In this document: positions 45,348 to 56,304 of the stretch, piece by piece
Position numbering within the stretch: position 1 is the first letter of the stretch
Layout of the letters: the number at the start of each line of letters is the position of its first letter
NCBI GenBank assembly: GCA_025531455.1
Contig: JAMYHL010000122.1
Span: 1-64,000 of the forward strand
Source of the DNA: Apiotrichum sp. Y4204
Taxonomy: Eukaryota > Basidiomycota > Tremellomycetes > Trichosporonales > Trichosporonaceae
Length of the DNA stretch: 64,000 nucleotides
Direction: 5' to 3'
The notes under the pieces: model-generated
What the model saw: only the letters and a program-made list of their open reading frames with translations
What the model was told of the DNA's origin: nothing
Database searches by the model: none
Translations under genes and position numbers: made by a program

Positions 45348-46972
45348 TCACGTCTTAACGGTGAACAGCTCGTCCGGGAGGCCCTGCTGCACCTCGTCCT
45401 TGACGACCTGGAGGCCGGCCTCAGTAAACGCTTCGAGCCAGCGTCCGTTGGATCTGGGGTCAGCAGAGATGCGTGAGGGTATGGTGTCTTCCTCGGGTTT
45501 ATATCCTAATACTGGGCGTCCGTGGACACCAACTGCCCCGCGAAACCATCAGCTCCACCCACCGAGTCAAACTCGAGTCCTCTTCGTCGAGGAACTCGTG
45601 CGGCCCATTCTGGTCCTCGCAGCAGTTCTCCTTCACCACGATGACGGGCGCGGCGTATCCGTCCGCGGCGTCGTCTGCCATCGTGGACGTCTGGCGCAGC
45701 GCAGCCTTCGCGCGGCGGAGGAAGGAGACAAGCTCAGCGTGCGAGAGGTGGCCTGGTGTTAGTAGGAGTCATTGGACGAGTCAGGTCAAAACATGGGACC
45801 AGCCCGCTTTCCATGACGTCGCTGTTAAGGTAGTCGTTGCAGCATTACCGCCCTTGCAGCCAATCTCAGTAAAACTCACCAAGACACCACTGGCACCAGA
45901 TCCTGTCCGTCAGTGCCACTGCCCAGGTAATTGGTGCACTCACACATCGTACTGCACCTCGGCGCCATCCGTCCCAAATGTTCCGGCAGGGCCGGCTCTC
46001 GCCTCGCCTACGACGCCAATACTCTCGCCACGGTGGGTGGGAAACGCGGGATCGAGCTGCTGTAGGCCCGAGCGAACCATCCACACGCGCTTCCCACGCC
46101 CCTCGCGGAACTCAGTCATGCGGCGCGCGTTCTCCGCCGCCTCCTCTTCGTCCCGGATCTTTCCAGCCACGCGGGGGAGCTCGCGCCACTCGCCGCGCGA
46201 GGCAGCGCGGTGCGCCTCCTCGATGAAGTGTCCCACGGGTTCGGAGAGCACCACGTCATCAAGAAGCGGGAGAAGCACCGTGTTCGTCACGCGTCCTATG
46301 CCCGCGCCCACGTCGAGTCCTGTCAGTCGGTACGCCGGGCGCGGCGGGGGAGTCGGAGTCAGGGGGCTGGCGAAGGTGTGGAGTTGAGGAAGGAGGGAGA
46401 GAAGGAAAAGGCGCGACGAGAGCTGGTCAATGTGCGGGACGGGCTGGGGTCAGTGCTGAGTTCGGTAGACTGGTGGTGACGAGGTGCCGCGTACGGCTAT
46501 GGGAACATTGCCCAACCGACATGGTCGGTGAGTCAATAGAGGTATTGAGACGAGCTCACGCCTACACCTCTGATGGAGTCTCTCTTGGCATCCGAGACGC
46601 CCCGTTCCTCACCTCCAACACTCACTCCATTCCCAAATCCACCCAGGACGCCATCGACGCTCGCCTCAATCCCGTCCCAGTACTTTACGCCCTTGTCGAA
46701 GTCGGGCGCCGGCGGGCGGCGGAGCGCAGAGCCGACGTTTGGGCGTGCGCGTTTCTGAGTGTGCTAAATAGGATCGAGAAAGGCGCGGAGTGTCGGTGAT
46801 GTTGTTGTTTGACAAATTGGGGTCAGTGATAGAGCATGTCAGCACCATGTCGGGTATCGCGAATTGGACGTACAATGTCGTCGTTCTGTCGTCAGTAATC
46901 GCCTAGCTGAGGTTTGCACGCAATACACGCCGTCCCGCCGCCTCTACCCAGCTCATCAGGTATGCTCACCAT
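45348..46972 (-). CDS. protein N-terminal (alpha-N) methyltransferase, NTMT1/Tae1 family
   Basis: Secure exons on the minus strand are 46754-46626, 46443-45944, 45902-45880, 45752-45563 and 45453-45348 (315 residues), with consistent phases and one 23-nt micro-exon. The domain opens FDKGVKYWDGIEASVDGVLG, followed by PVPHIDQLSSRLFLL. The SAM-binding motif I is GLDVGAGIGRVTNTVLLPLL. The substrate-pocket signature VIWCQWCLGHLS is assembled across the micro-exon. It ends with APVIVVKENCCED and GRWLEAFTEAGLQVVKDE. The enzyme methylates the alpha-amino group of proteins beginning (Met)-X-Pro-Lys, such as ribosomal proteins. The 5' end is unresolved. An in-frame option is ATG at 46972-46970, a 12-nt exon 46885-46874, then 46754. 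That would give MNDDIKRARP at the N terminus and relies on two tiny exons. A 60-residue insertion with EEEAAENARRM lies between motif I and the next strand. Confidence 0.88.
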
Positions 46973-47732
46973 CAGTGGTCTTGAGAGTGGAGAACGGGTG
47001 GAGAAAAGCAACTGGTAGTGGGCGAGGTGAAAGCAGCATTGTGATCGATCAACTTTTGGAACGCCTGGACCACCTCCACTAAGTATGCTGGCAGTTTTTA
47101 TTTCTTCCCCTCTTTTCGAAGGATGTCAACAACAGCTGTACAACCGGCCACTGTTCCTGACAGCGAGGACGAGTATTTGAATGGCGAGCGCCGACTAGCG
47201 ATCAGCATCGCACTCTTCCTCGTCTTCCATCATGCGCCAACGGCACTACGAGCGTGGGATACCGGCTTCTTTGCTTGAGACTGCGGTTGGGCTCATCCGC
47301 ACATCCCATCGCTCTCCATCTCAGACGCCCTGAATCTGCGTCTTTGTTCCACATCTGCTTCCTCTTTCTCCAATTAGCTCCTAGCAGCAGACACGAGTGT
47401 TGGCCTTCTGCTTATCGAGCATAGCACTGACCCGACGCTGACTTTACGCCACTAACGGACACTTATCCACTGTCGGAGGTCATTGAGGGCTGTGAGTAGC
47501 GCTCTGCGTTCCCCCCCCCGTGACAGATATGGCGCCGTAGTGAGGGCTACCGGACGTTCCGCTGGTGAGATTCTGACAGGTTCATAAGCCGATGACCGCA
47601 AGGTCTCCCTACTTGAAATTACCGTATGATCTAGTGCTTATTCTGCACCAAAGGATGCGGAATAGACTTGGCTTCGGTGCTCTACGCGCTCAGACCAAAC
47701 TACCTGCCCTTCGCCGCGGCAAGCTCAACATC
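46973..47732. other. intergenic with possible gene relic
   Basis: A 51-codon plus-strand frame at 47123-47278 (MSTTAVQPATVPDSEDEYLN...) and a frame from 47592 (SPYLKLPYDLVLILHQRM...) look protein-like but are not joined by a convincing splice path. A nine-base C run lies at 47511-47519. Confidence 0.4.
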
Positions 47733-47882
47733 TCAACCCGTCTTGCCCTTTCTCCAGCTTCGTTTCGGCGCCGGATCAACGACATAGACGCCCGTATCGG
47801 CAGTAGCGTACGCGGGGTATCGGGGCGGGAGGAAGCTGAGGCTCTCGTCGGTGACTGTTGTGCGGCGCCGGGGGCCGCGTGA
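47592..47882 (+). pseudogene. possible degenerate F-box-like fragment
   Basis: This 96-codon frame begins near MTARSPYLKLPYDLVLILHQ and continues GFGALRAQTKLPALRRG. The LPYDLVLIL start is reminiscent of an F-box helix 1. There is no upstream or downstream domain context, and the frame overlaps a minus-strand candidate gene. It may be a relic of the lineage-expanded F-box-like family or chance. Confidence 0.2.
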
Positions 47883-47930
47883 CCAGCAGAACGGCCACCA
47901 GATGAACGGTGGGCAGCAGCAGCAGCACAT
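47733..47930 (-). CDS. putative small cysteine-rich N-terminal protein
   Basis: This 65-codon frame starts with five consecutive cysteines (MCCCCCPPFIWWPFCWSRGP) and ends in a Tyr/Pro-rich and basic tail (LSFLPPRYPAYATADTG, then PKRSWRKGKTG). The frame stays open upstream of this Met for about 75 bases and reads ISVSNYDPASKPHPHP, so a spliced upstream exon is possible (acceptor candidate TCGACAG near 47988). A Cys cluster followed by aromatic residues suggests palmitoylated membrane association, as in CYSTM-type proteins. There is no family match I can name. It could be a chance frame. Confidence 0.33.
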   Translation of the reverse strand: MCCCCCPPFIWWPFCWSRGPRRRTTVTDESLSFLPPRYPAYATADTGVYVVDPAPKRSWRKGKTG

Positions 47931-49678
47931 CGGGTGCGGGTGGGGCTTGGACGCGGGATCGTAATTGGAAACGGAGATGGAGTCGACTGTCGAGGTTTTT
48001 GGAATTGGGTGCGTTCGGGGGAGATGTTCTGGTCACTTTGCGGGTGTTGCGTGAGGTTATTTCTTGGAAAGAGGTAGAGTGGTAAGTGCGCGATGGGCCA
48101 TAGACGCTCGCTACATATGTCCCAGTCGAGGATTGTCCTTTTAGGAATGCTAACAATAATTTCAGGCAAAGCTGACGTAGCGATCAATTTACGTGGGCCA
48201 GCAGGTGCGACGGTGCTGTGGATGGTGACGTCGGATTATTGGTTGTCGAGGATAAAGGTTGTGACGCATTGTGATCGATGGTCGACGACGACAACCAGCT
48301 ACCCCACTGTCTGTGATGTCAACTCATAGCCACAGGGGTACACAGGTGCATAGGCAGCTGGGAGGACGAGACGGAGAGCGCTTGTGTTTTTGGGCAGTTG
48401 CAGGTCTAGCACACCCTCGAATTATTCGATACTATCGAGGAACAGCTGTTGAGACATAAGAAGACTATAAAAACTGGAAATAGATAATACTAACACACCA
48501 CACACCCACGACCACAACAAGCAGCTCTGTGACCAGGCTCACTACTCTGTTTCGTGTCCAGTGTTTCATGCCTTGTCTGTGATATGTGAGCCGTTAATGA
48601 GGCAGGATCAGTCAAGGCGTGAACAGCTGGCTTCCCACTGACTTCCCGCTGGATCGCACACCAGACTCTTCCTCGCCGACTGTGGGTTGCACCCCACTCA
48701 ACCTCGGCCACCTGATATATGCCTGATCGTCTGCTGCTCGATATCATCTGATGATCTTGGACCTTCCTGATCAAGGTCAGGAGCCACAAGTCTCGAACGA
48801 AGGACAGCCTTATGACAATGGTCCAAATAGTGATGTGATAGAGATGACGTCATAGGTCGCGTGTCGTGCATGCGTAATGCACGTCAATCGCGCGCGATCG
48901 CGCATGAAGGAGTGTCCGAAACGACCCATCGCCAGGCAAGAATCCAACACCATGCCCAAGCAGCCCAGAGCGCTCGAATTGAGTCCAGCATCCCCGAGAC
49001 CGTCGCCGGTACCGGCCTCAGAGAGACAGGGCATGACTGTCTCGGCGGAGATGAACCACATACAAGAGGCGCCGCACGGCAGGTCCGAGATTATTCTGCG
49101 TTCCCTGGTGTCGCCAAAAACCTCGTGAGGATCCGAGTGACCCATCTCCTGCTGTCCTGGAGTGTCCCTCATATGCTCATATCCCTCTACATGCTTCCTC
49201 CCCAATTCCCCAAGATGCAAAGTCGGGTCTGCGCAGAGAAAACGCAGATGTACACGGTCTCGCGACCTCGCGATCTGCAACAGTCCCGGTTGAGTGCTGA
49301 CCCCTCATCGGACCCCCCCGAACGCAAACGCAACGCAAGTTTCCCACCTTCAGAGCTTCACCCCTCCCCTCTGCTTTGACCTCGGAGGAGCAACATCATC
49401 CACCGTTCTGCTACACGGTAGACCGCATATTCACTAGAAGCTGACCCAGCACTGACCTCATTCGCTGACGACCCACTGCCTACACCCCCTCCTTGCCAGT
49501 CCTTTCTCGCTTCGCGGTGCCTCGCAATGATACATGTCCACTACTCGGCTTTTCGTTCGGCCCCCTATTGCTGGGCCACGGCCTCTCCTTCCGAATCGGG
49601 TCACTTCATCGGGTTATGGCGAGTCGTTTACCTTGGGAGCTGTCAGTACTTGTTGCAAGGACAAGCTGTAGTCAGAAC
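47931..49678. other. intergenic, no gene recognised
   Basis: Only short or low-complexity open frames are present on both strands. The right end lies downstream of the eL41 gene and holds its 3' region. Confidence 0.5.
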
Positions 49679-49954
49679 TTACTTGGAGCGCGCCCTCATC
49701 TTTCTGCGCTTGCGACGGAGCTTGCGCATACGCTTCTTGCGCCACTTGTCACGCACTGGGGTCAGACAAGGGGATTAAACATGAGATCGCGGTCGAGAGG
49801 GGAAGGAATGGAAAGGGACAGGGCGCGCGGAGTCGACGTCCCTCGCCACTTGCGATCGCACACATCGCACACGCCGGGCGTCGTGTCCGTTGTCGTGTCC
49901 GTGTCCGTATCCGATCCCGTCCCTCGACTGCGATGGCGATTTCCGCTACTCACT
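49679..49954 (-). CDS. RPL41: 60S ribosomal protein eL41, start codon split by an intron
   Basis: The coding sequence is one base at 49954 (the A of ATG) joined to 49755-49679, giving the 25-residue peptide. It is basic along its whole length (RDKWRKKRMRKLRRKRRK) and is the smallest ribosomal protein known. The exon 2 frame has no ATG before RDKW. A canonical donor (ACA|GTGAGT) and acceptor (CCCCAG|TGCGTG) 198 nt apart rebuild A|TG exactly at the expected place. The protein inserts at the intersubunit bridge of the ribosome. It is too short for routine gene callers, and the split start would hide it further. The promoter lies to the right of 49954. Confidence 0.93.
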
Positions 49955-51618
49955 GTTGGATGTTGATTTAGTGGCTTAGGAAGAAGAAGAAGAGTCAAAC
50001 AAGCACACGCAAAGGTCTATCACTGCACCACTGCCCAGTGGCGAGGGCGGAGCTGGGCGGGGGCTTGCTACAGTGCAGTACGGTGCCAACGGGGGTAGCT
50101 GTGGAGCACAAGGTCATGTGATTCCTCCTTGCGGTCTTTCCGAGTTTGGGTGGGAAATAATGCCGAAGTTCCGACGTGTGGCACTCTTCCACGCTGACTG
50201 CGTGTGGCTTTAGGCAACCCCCAGGGCCCTGGCTATGGCCACCGATGGCTTACGAGCCAGGAAGACCTTGATTGGCTTGCATCATTGGTCCGATCGGAGG
50301 AACGTCGCCGACGGCAAGTGCGAGAGCTAGTCGTGCTATCAGGAACGGACAGTCGGAGGTGCGAGGGCGTAGAGAGGTGCGAGCAACGGCGGGGGCTGGG
50401 GTGCGAGAAGACAATTGTGGCGGTCTCTAAACGGGAATGTGAGTCTCCGTGCAATAGCAAGTCCATTGCAACGCAATCTCCATTCCCAGAAGGTTGCTAC
50501 TCTAGCTGTCTGCTGCCCAGATCCAGGTCCAGCAGCTCAAAAGCGGAGCAGGCCTCGTTATGTAACGAAGCACAGCCGCCTGCAACCCATTACAATAGGC
50601 ACAGGGGTAGTTACGAGCTGTGGGACTGGCAGGTGCCTTCACGGGCACCCAGCCAACTCTAGCAACTCTCGCGACTCTCGGTCACGCGCCCACGACCCCT
50701 GGTCCGGGACGCGGCCTCTTCAGGCTCCAGCGAGCCAAAAAGACTACGCGGTATCGAACTGGGTTGCCCAGTCCGTCCCGTATAAGATAGAATCAAAATT
50801 CTGTTTACAGTTGTGCTACGTAGCCTTTAAAAATCGAGCCGCAAAAGCTGTATATCATCCATGCAGCGAGCACATTCAACGACCTGCGCTGTTATTCGTT
50901 GCGTTCTGATGGTTCTGAATTCTGGATATTGAACTTGCAGCACACGACGATCGATCTGTCGATCTCCGATGCCGATGGCTGTGGGGCTCCAGAAAGACGC
51001 ACGTCTGGTCGGTGCTGCTCATTCCTTGTCACTGTTCTCATGCACGCTGATCCGCTGATACACCACCACACATGCATACATACGATATCCACGAACACAG
51101 GAATCAGAACTTGGTGGGCACCTCACGTATAAACAACAGTTTGATAATGACTTGCACTGGAACTGAGTCCACCACCACCGGGACTGGCCACTGGTTTGCA
51201 CCGCCTCCCTACGCCACCCTTTGCGTGTCGGACACTTTTGCCACCCAAAGCGTCGTATCGCGTCGTACCAAGCTCACACATCCACTGCCTCCAAGCTAAC
51301 TCGATCTTGGCATCGTCGGATCCGATCGATCTGCAATTCCTGCTCCATCGGTCGGTCGAGAACCAATAGTTCTGTGGGATCTGTGGCGTACTTGTGTGCA
51401 CAGGCGTTGTGAGAAGGTGTGAGATCGTGCGACAGCGAAACAGCCCTCGACTCGACCCGTTCTCCTTTGGTTTGTTCCTGTCCTGGTGACCCACCCAGAT
51501 CGAGTCAAGCGGTGGCGGCTCTCAAGACCAGAAGCTGATACATAAGGGCCTGGGAATCCATACTCACTCTCTCTTCTTACCATTCTCCTGCTTTACACCT
51601 CGCGGTTTATTGCAGAAA
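49955..51618. other. intergenic between eL41 and the DUF2828 gene (divergent)
   Basis: This 1.66-kb gap separates two divergent genes and contains their promoters. No open frame has domain support. Confidence 0.5.
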
Positions 51619-54153
51619 ATGCCAGCTAAACGTCCTCCTCCCAAACCTCCTGCCAACCCCCCCGAGCACTGGAAGCTCCCCTCCTCATTTGCGGCCCAGC
51701 TCGCGCGTCCGGTGGAGGTTGTGGTGGACGAGCTCCTGCCTCTCACGGCCAAGAAGGACAAGGTCAAGAAGGTCAAGGGCAAATCCAAGACAAAGCCGTC
51801 GGTTCCGCCGTTCATCAGCGCTCTCCAGGCCACGCCTGACGCGCACACTTGGAACGGTGCGCTCGGGTTCTCCAGCACGGGCGAGGTTCTCCTCGACTTG
51901 TTCAACGACCTCTCGCCCAACGTCACCGCGGAAACACTCTTCCCTCTTCTCGAAAAGGCGTGGGACGTAAGCCCCGAAGCGTGCGTAACTCCGTTGCGAG
52001 CTCACTGACCTTCCCAGTACGCTGCGCATCATCTTGCACGCTCGTAGCATCCACGAAGGCAAGGGCTACAAGCAAGGCTTTTTCCGCTGCGTGGCGTGGC
52101 TGTACACCCACCACCCGCGCACACTCCTCGCCAAGTGAGCTCTTTCCCTTTCCCTGCGCCCTTTGAGATTCCCACACTCACACGCAGCCTCCATCTGATC
52201 GTCGAGCCGACCTGCGAGCGGGCCCGCAGCAAGAAGCGAGACGAGGCCAAGGCGGCACGCAAACTTGCGGCGAACCAGGGCGTCGAGACACTCGATGACG
52301 AAGGTGATGTGGAGATGGAGGAGCAGCCGGAGTATCCTCCGCGCCCTCACGGGTGCTTTGATGAGTGCGTATCATGATCTCATGTCGTCACTAACAACAG
52401 CCTCAACGACATTCTCATGCTCGCTACCAATGGCCAGCTCACGACCGACTACACTGGCCCGCTCTCTTCCATCGATGAGGCGCTCGCGCCGTCGGCGCCC
52501 CACGAGAATTTCAAGGAAGCCCGCCTGGCCGCCAAAGCCGGTGACGAGGCCCAAGCCCGTAACAAGCGCCGCGCCGGATTCGCGGCGATCGGGGGTGCTG
52601 ATAACAAACGGCGGAAGCACGAGAAGGTGCATGAGGACATGAAGCCCGCAGACTCACTGGACCTGCGATTCAAACTCTCCCGGTGTGGCACAAGTGAGTG
52701 GACAGCAGTCCTTTCAACGTGCTGACCTGACCCAGAGAAGATGCGCGTCAAGGTCCTCAAGGAGCGAGTCACCGTTGTGCTCGAGGACCCCAAAGTCCAA
52801 GCTCTGTATCTCACGGTTATTGACATTTTCGCTTCACACTTGGCGCAGGACCTGGCCCGCTTGAAGGCACACATGGAATTCCTCAACCTCCCAGAGGCGC
52901 AGCGCCAAGCCGAGGGTTACGGTAAAGCCGGCACTTCACCACACCTCTTTGGGATGAGCTATGCTGCCAAATGGGCGCCGACCCCAGGCAAGTCGGCAGA
53001 CAAACAACTGTATGTCGCCACCGCGCTTGCGCTTCGTCTCTTCCTCGGCACCGATACCAAGACCGCCCGGCGCCGCCTCCAGGCCGAAGTTCTTACGCCG
53101 CTCCGCCGCGTGCTCGCAGTGCCCGAGACCAAAATGGTCAAGGGCCGCTGGACTATCGATTACGCAAAGGTCCCATCTCGCGCTATGGCGAGGTACAAGG
53201 AGTCCTTTATGGAGCACGACCCGGAAGGCATGGAACGGTATCTCATGGACGTCGCATCGGGAAAGAGCACCATTTCGGGCGCTTCAATGATGCCGCATAT
53301 GCTCCTCAACGATGCGCTGTTTGGAGGTCAAATCGGCGGACGTGTAGCCAACCTCCAGTGGAACGCGCTCATCGACTCGATTCGCTCAAGCTCTGACAAG
53401 GAACTGGCCAACTGCATTGCGGTCGCCGATGTGTCGGGATCCATGGGAACTATTTTCAGCGAGCTCAAATCCTCTCAGAATGTCAATCCCATCTGGCCGT
53501 GCGTTTCGCTCACGCTACTGCTGAGCGAACTCGCGCGTCCTCCCTGGAATGGTGCATTCATCACTTTCGACAGCAAACCTACTCTCGAACACATTGACCC
53601 CAAGCTGTCGCTTTTGGAGCGTGCGCGCAAACTGTCCATGTCCCGCTGGGGCATGTCCACCAACTATCACATAGTCTTCGTTCGTATCCTCAACGCCGCG
53701 AAGCGCGCCAAGCTGGCTCCGGAGGACATGGTCAAAAAGATCTTTGTCTTCTCCGACATGCAGTTCAACCAGAGCCATGGAATGGCATACGGCGCAACCG
53801 AACACGAGAAGGTCGTTCGCATGTTCCAGGAGGCGGGGTACGCGGTGCCAGAGATGGTGTACTGGAATCTGCAAGCTGGAGTTACAAAGCCCGTCCGCGC
53901 CGACACACCTGGTGTGTCTCTCGTCAGCGGCTTTTCCGGTGCGCTGATGAAGTATTTTATCCGAGAACTCGGTGAGGAAGAGGAGTCGGCCGCCGAGGAG
54001 GAGGATTCATGGGATGACCTCAAGGAGGAACTGGGAAAGCTGGATGACGGCACGGAGAAGACGCAGGAGGGGAAGAAGACGAAGAACCCCCTTGAGCACA
54101 TGATGGCGATTATCGGCGCGAACCACTTTGACGGCCTTGTTGTAGTTGACTAG
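51619..54153 (+). CDS. DUF2828 / von Willebrand A-like domain protein
   Basis: Exons 51619-51980, 52018-52134, 52188-52364, 52401-52693 and 52736-54153 give 788 residues with introns of 36-53 nt. The protein starts MPAKRPPPKPPANPPEHWKL. A conserved helical N-terminal half contains the DUF2828 blocks LRIILHARSIHEGKGYKQGF and FFRCVAWLYTHHPRTLLANL. A basic linker follows, and the C-terminal vWA-like half has the MIDAS motif VADVSGSMG near residue 545, with PPWNGAFITFDSKPTLEHI and IFVFSDMQFNQS. DUF2828 proteins occur in fungi, plants, protists and giant viruses; their architecture resembles Ro60/TROVE proteins, which suggests RNA binding, but no function is established. An acidic insertion (EEEESAAEEEDSWDD) lies near the C terminus. 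Confidence 0.92.
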
Positions 54154-54551
54154 AGGGGCTGGCCGTCGCGATACGATCCATGATAGGAAAACATACCCCT
54201 TATATCCAATGTCCCCAATGTATCATACTGCATCCTGCGCTGCATAGGAGACAAGGTGGATGGTGACTGGAGAGACCGCTTGCATTTGTGAAGCGCATGG
54301 CGACACTTCAGAGTATGCATTGTTTGCAACTGCCTGAAGAGCGACGCGACTTACAATTCGATCTCTTGACATCTGGTTGTGGAGCCCCGCTATACCCTTT
54401 TGCACGTCATATCCACGCGAGGGCCATGCTCGTCGATTTTATGTTTTGATCAGAAGTTGACAAAGTTCAATCTCACCTCGACATTGAACCTGGAGAACGT
54501 CAACAGCCACTACAACACCAACCAGACACCCCTCCATCGCATTCGGCGCCC
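54154..54551. other. intergenic: DUF2828 gene 3' region and POP5 promoter
   Basis: This 398-bp interval lies between two plus-strand genes; nothing coding is apparent. Confidence 0.5.
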
Positions 54552-55321
54552 ATGGTCCGCTTCAAGAACCGCCACCTGCTTGTGGAGTTTATCGACGTGA
54601 GCGCGCTCTCGCCGTTTCCCCCCCCAGCGTCGGTCGGTGCACCGCGACCGAAGCGGACCGGCGACAGGGATGTGGAGGATGAGGATGGCGCCGACGATGA
54701 CGATGAGGATGATGAAGAAGACGACGACGACGACGGCCTAGATCTCGACGGGCCAGAAGACGAGGTCGCGCCCCTCGCCAGCGTGCCGTTCATGGCTGCG
54801 CAGCCGAGTTCCGCTCCGCTCTTCGGCGAGGAGGGCACAGGGGCAATCTACAAGGCTGTGCGCGCGACCGTGCAGGCCGTGTTCGGCGACGAGGGGTGGG
54901 GCCGCGTCGGGAGCAGCTTCCGCGGTGAGTCTGAGAAGTAGAATGATGAGAATTATCGCTCACTCCCCTCTTCAGTCATCTACCACTCGCCGCTTACGAG
55001 TTTGACGATTATGCGCGTCGCGCGCCCGCACTACCGCCTGCTATGGGGGGCGCTGACGCTCACGACGAGCATCGAGGGCGTGCGCGTGCTCCCTCGAGTC
55101 GTGGCTGTCAGCGGGACGATCAAGAAGCTCCAGTCGGCGGCGATCGTGCACCACCGGCACACGACGGCGGCGGCGGTGGCGACACTGCTTGCGCAGGGTG
55201 AGTCTCGGCGTAACTGGGTAACTGGCCTGGGCTGACGGAAGGCGGAAAGGAGGCGGAGAGGGAGCGCCTGCAGGCCAAATACGAGCTGGAGCGCGAGGCC
55301 ATGGCGCGCATGGAGGATTGA
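54552..55321 (+). CDS. POP5: ribonuclease P/MRP subunit Pop5
   Basis: Exons 54552-54924, 54976-55197 and 55242-55321 give 224 residues. The chain opens MVRFKNRHLLVEFIDVSALS, the Pop5 signature. The fold continues in GEEGTGAIYKAVRATVQAVF, TSLTIMRVARPHYRLLWGAL and GVRVLPRVVAVSGTIKKLQS, and the C terminus is a charged helix. Pop5 is a shared protein subunit of RNase P (tRNA 5' processing) and RNase MRP (rRNA processing) in the nucleus. The protein is about 50 residues longer than yeast or human Pop5, mainly because of an acidic insertion at residues 38-65 that contains DDDDEDDEEDDDDDG. It is convergent with the unknown gene to the right; their 3' ends are 93 bp apart. Confidence 0.94.
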
Positions 55322-55414
55322 TTGTTGTAATATATGCATGGTGGTGGTAGACAGACAACTGTGTGTAAGGATACAAATGGGGTGAGACGAGTGTTGGCCA
55401 AGAGCTCTACAGAT

Positions 55415-56304
55415 CTACAGCTTTACAGAACGGAAACACGCTGCAACGCGACAAAAGTTGACAGCTCGCGGGTCCGCAATGGTATCGATCCTGCCACTGA
55501 GGACGAGTTCTACTCCTCGTGCATCCCGGACAAGTTTGAGCGAGTCGCACGTCGCATTCACAAGAGGCACTGGTGTCAGCTCGTCAACAAATAGTACTCA
55601 CTATATGGCTCGCCCTGTGCAGCCATCCGCGCCAACTGCGACTCGAGTTCGAGCACCACCTGCGACACAAGCGCCGTTCTGATGGGTCAGAGGCAACATG
55701 CACAGGCCACCCACCTGTCAGCATCCTCTCGGTCCCAGAACGACAGGACACGCACAGCAAGCGGCGTATCCCCAAATGTGGTGGATAGCGCGCGCGATAG
55801 CGTGCGGCGACCGTGCGCCCGTTCGGCTCCGGACGGCGGCCGAGGCCGGGCGGCAACGGGTACCGAGTCCGGCGACCGCACAGCGTTGTCGTCCTTTGCC
55901 GCCATGGAAGGGACCTTGAAGCTGCTGATTCGCCCCCGCCGGCGGGGAGATGCTGCATTGTAGAACGAGAACGGCCCACCAGGCGAGGCGGGCTCGACAT
56001 CCCGGAAGAGCGCGTCGCGTGCCGCCCGTTTACGTTCGGCATGGTCTGGGCTGCGTTCCGCCCCGAACACGGCGGCACCGACGAGCCCGTCGCTGACCAC
56101 CGTGTCGATCGTCTGGGCGCGCGCGGCCCGCGGCACCGCGGGGGACGTGTACAGAAAGTGCGGGCGCCCAGCTCCCGTACCCGTAGGGGATGTCAGCGGC
56201 CGGCGGGGACGTGCCGTCTTGTGGGCTGGAGTTGTGAACGCGGACTGGGCATGCTTTGGATCGGGGGATCCGGAAGGTAAGGGACCGCGCCGATGTGCAG
56301 GCAT
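55415..56304 (-). CDS. unrecognised protein with disordered N terminus and conserved-looking C-terminal domain
   Basis: Exons 56304-55715, 55678-55602 and 55569-55415 give 273 residues, with introns of 36 and 32 nt and perfect phase continuity. Start MPAHRRGPLPSGSPDPKH at 56304; the frame is open further upstream but reads like a leader. Residues 1-175 are Pro/Arg/Ser-rich and include SPGGPFSFYNAASPRRRGRI. Residues 176-273 look folded: SRALSTTFGDTPLAVRVLSF, REDADRTALVSQVVLELESQ, MPLVNATCDSLKLVRDARGV and ELVLSGRIDTIADPRAVNF. The alternation of helices and strands could be an RRM-like or similar small domain, but I do not recognise it. Joining through the two introns extends an open, amphipathic frame, which argues for a real gene. 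Confidence 0.7.

Noticed and set aside
50740..50770. B box-like AGTTCGATACC followed by a T run on the minus strand
   Set aside because: No A box or acceptor stem upstream.
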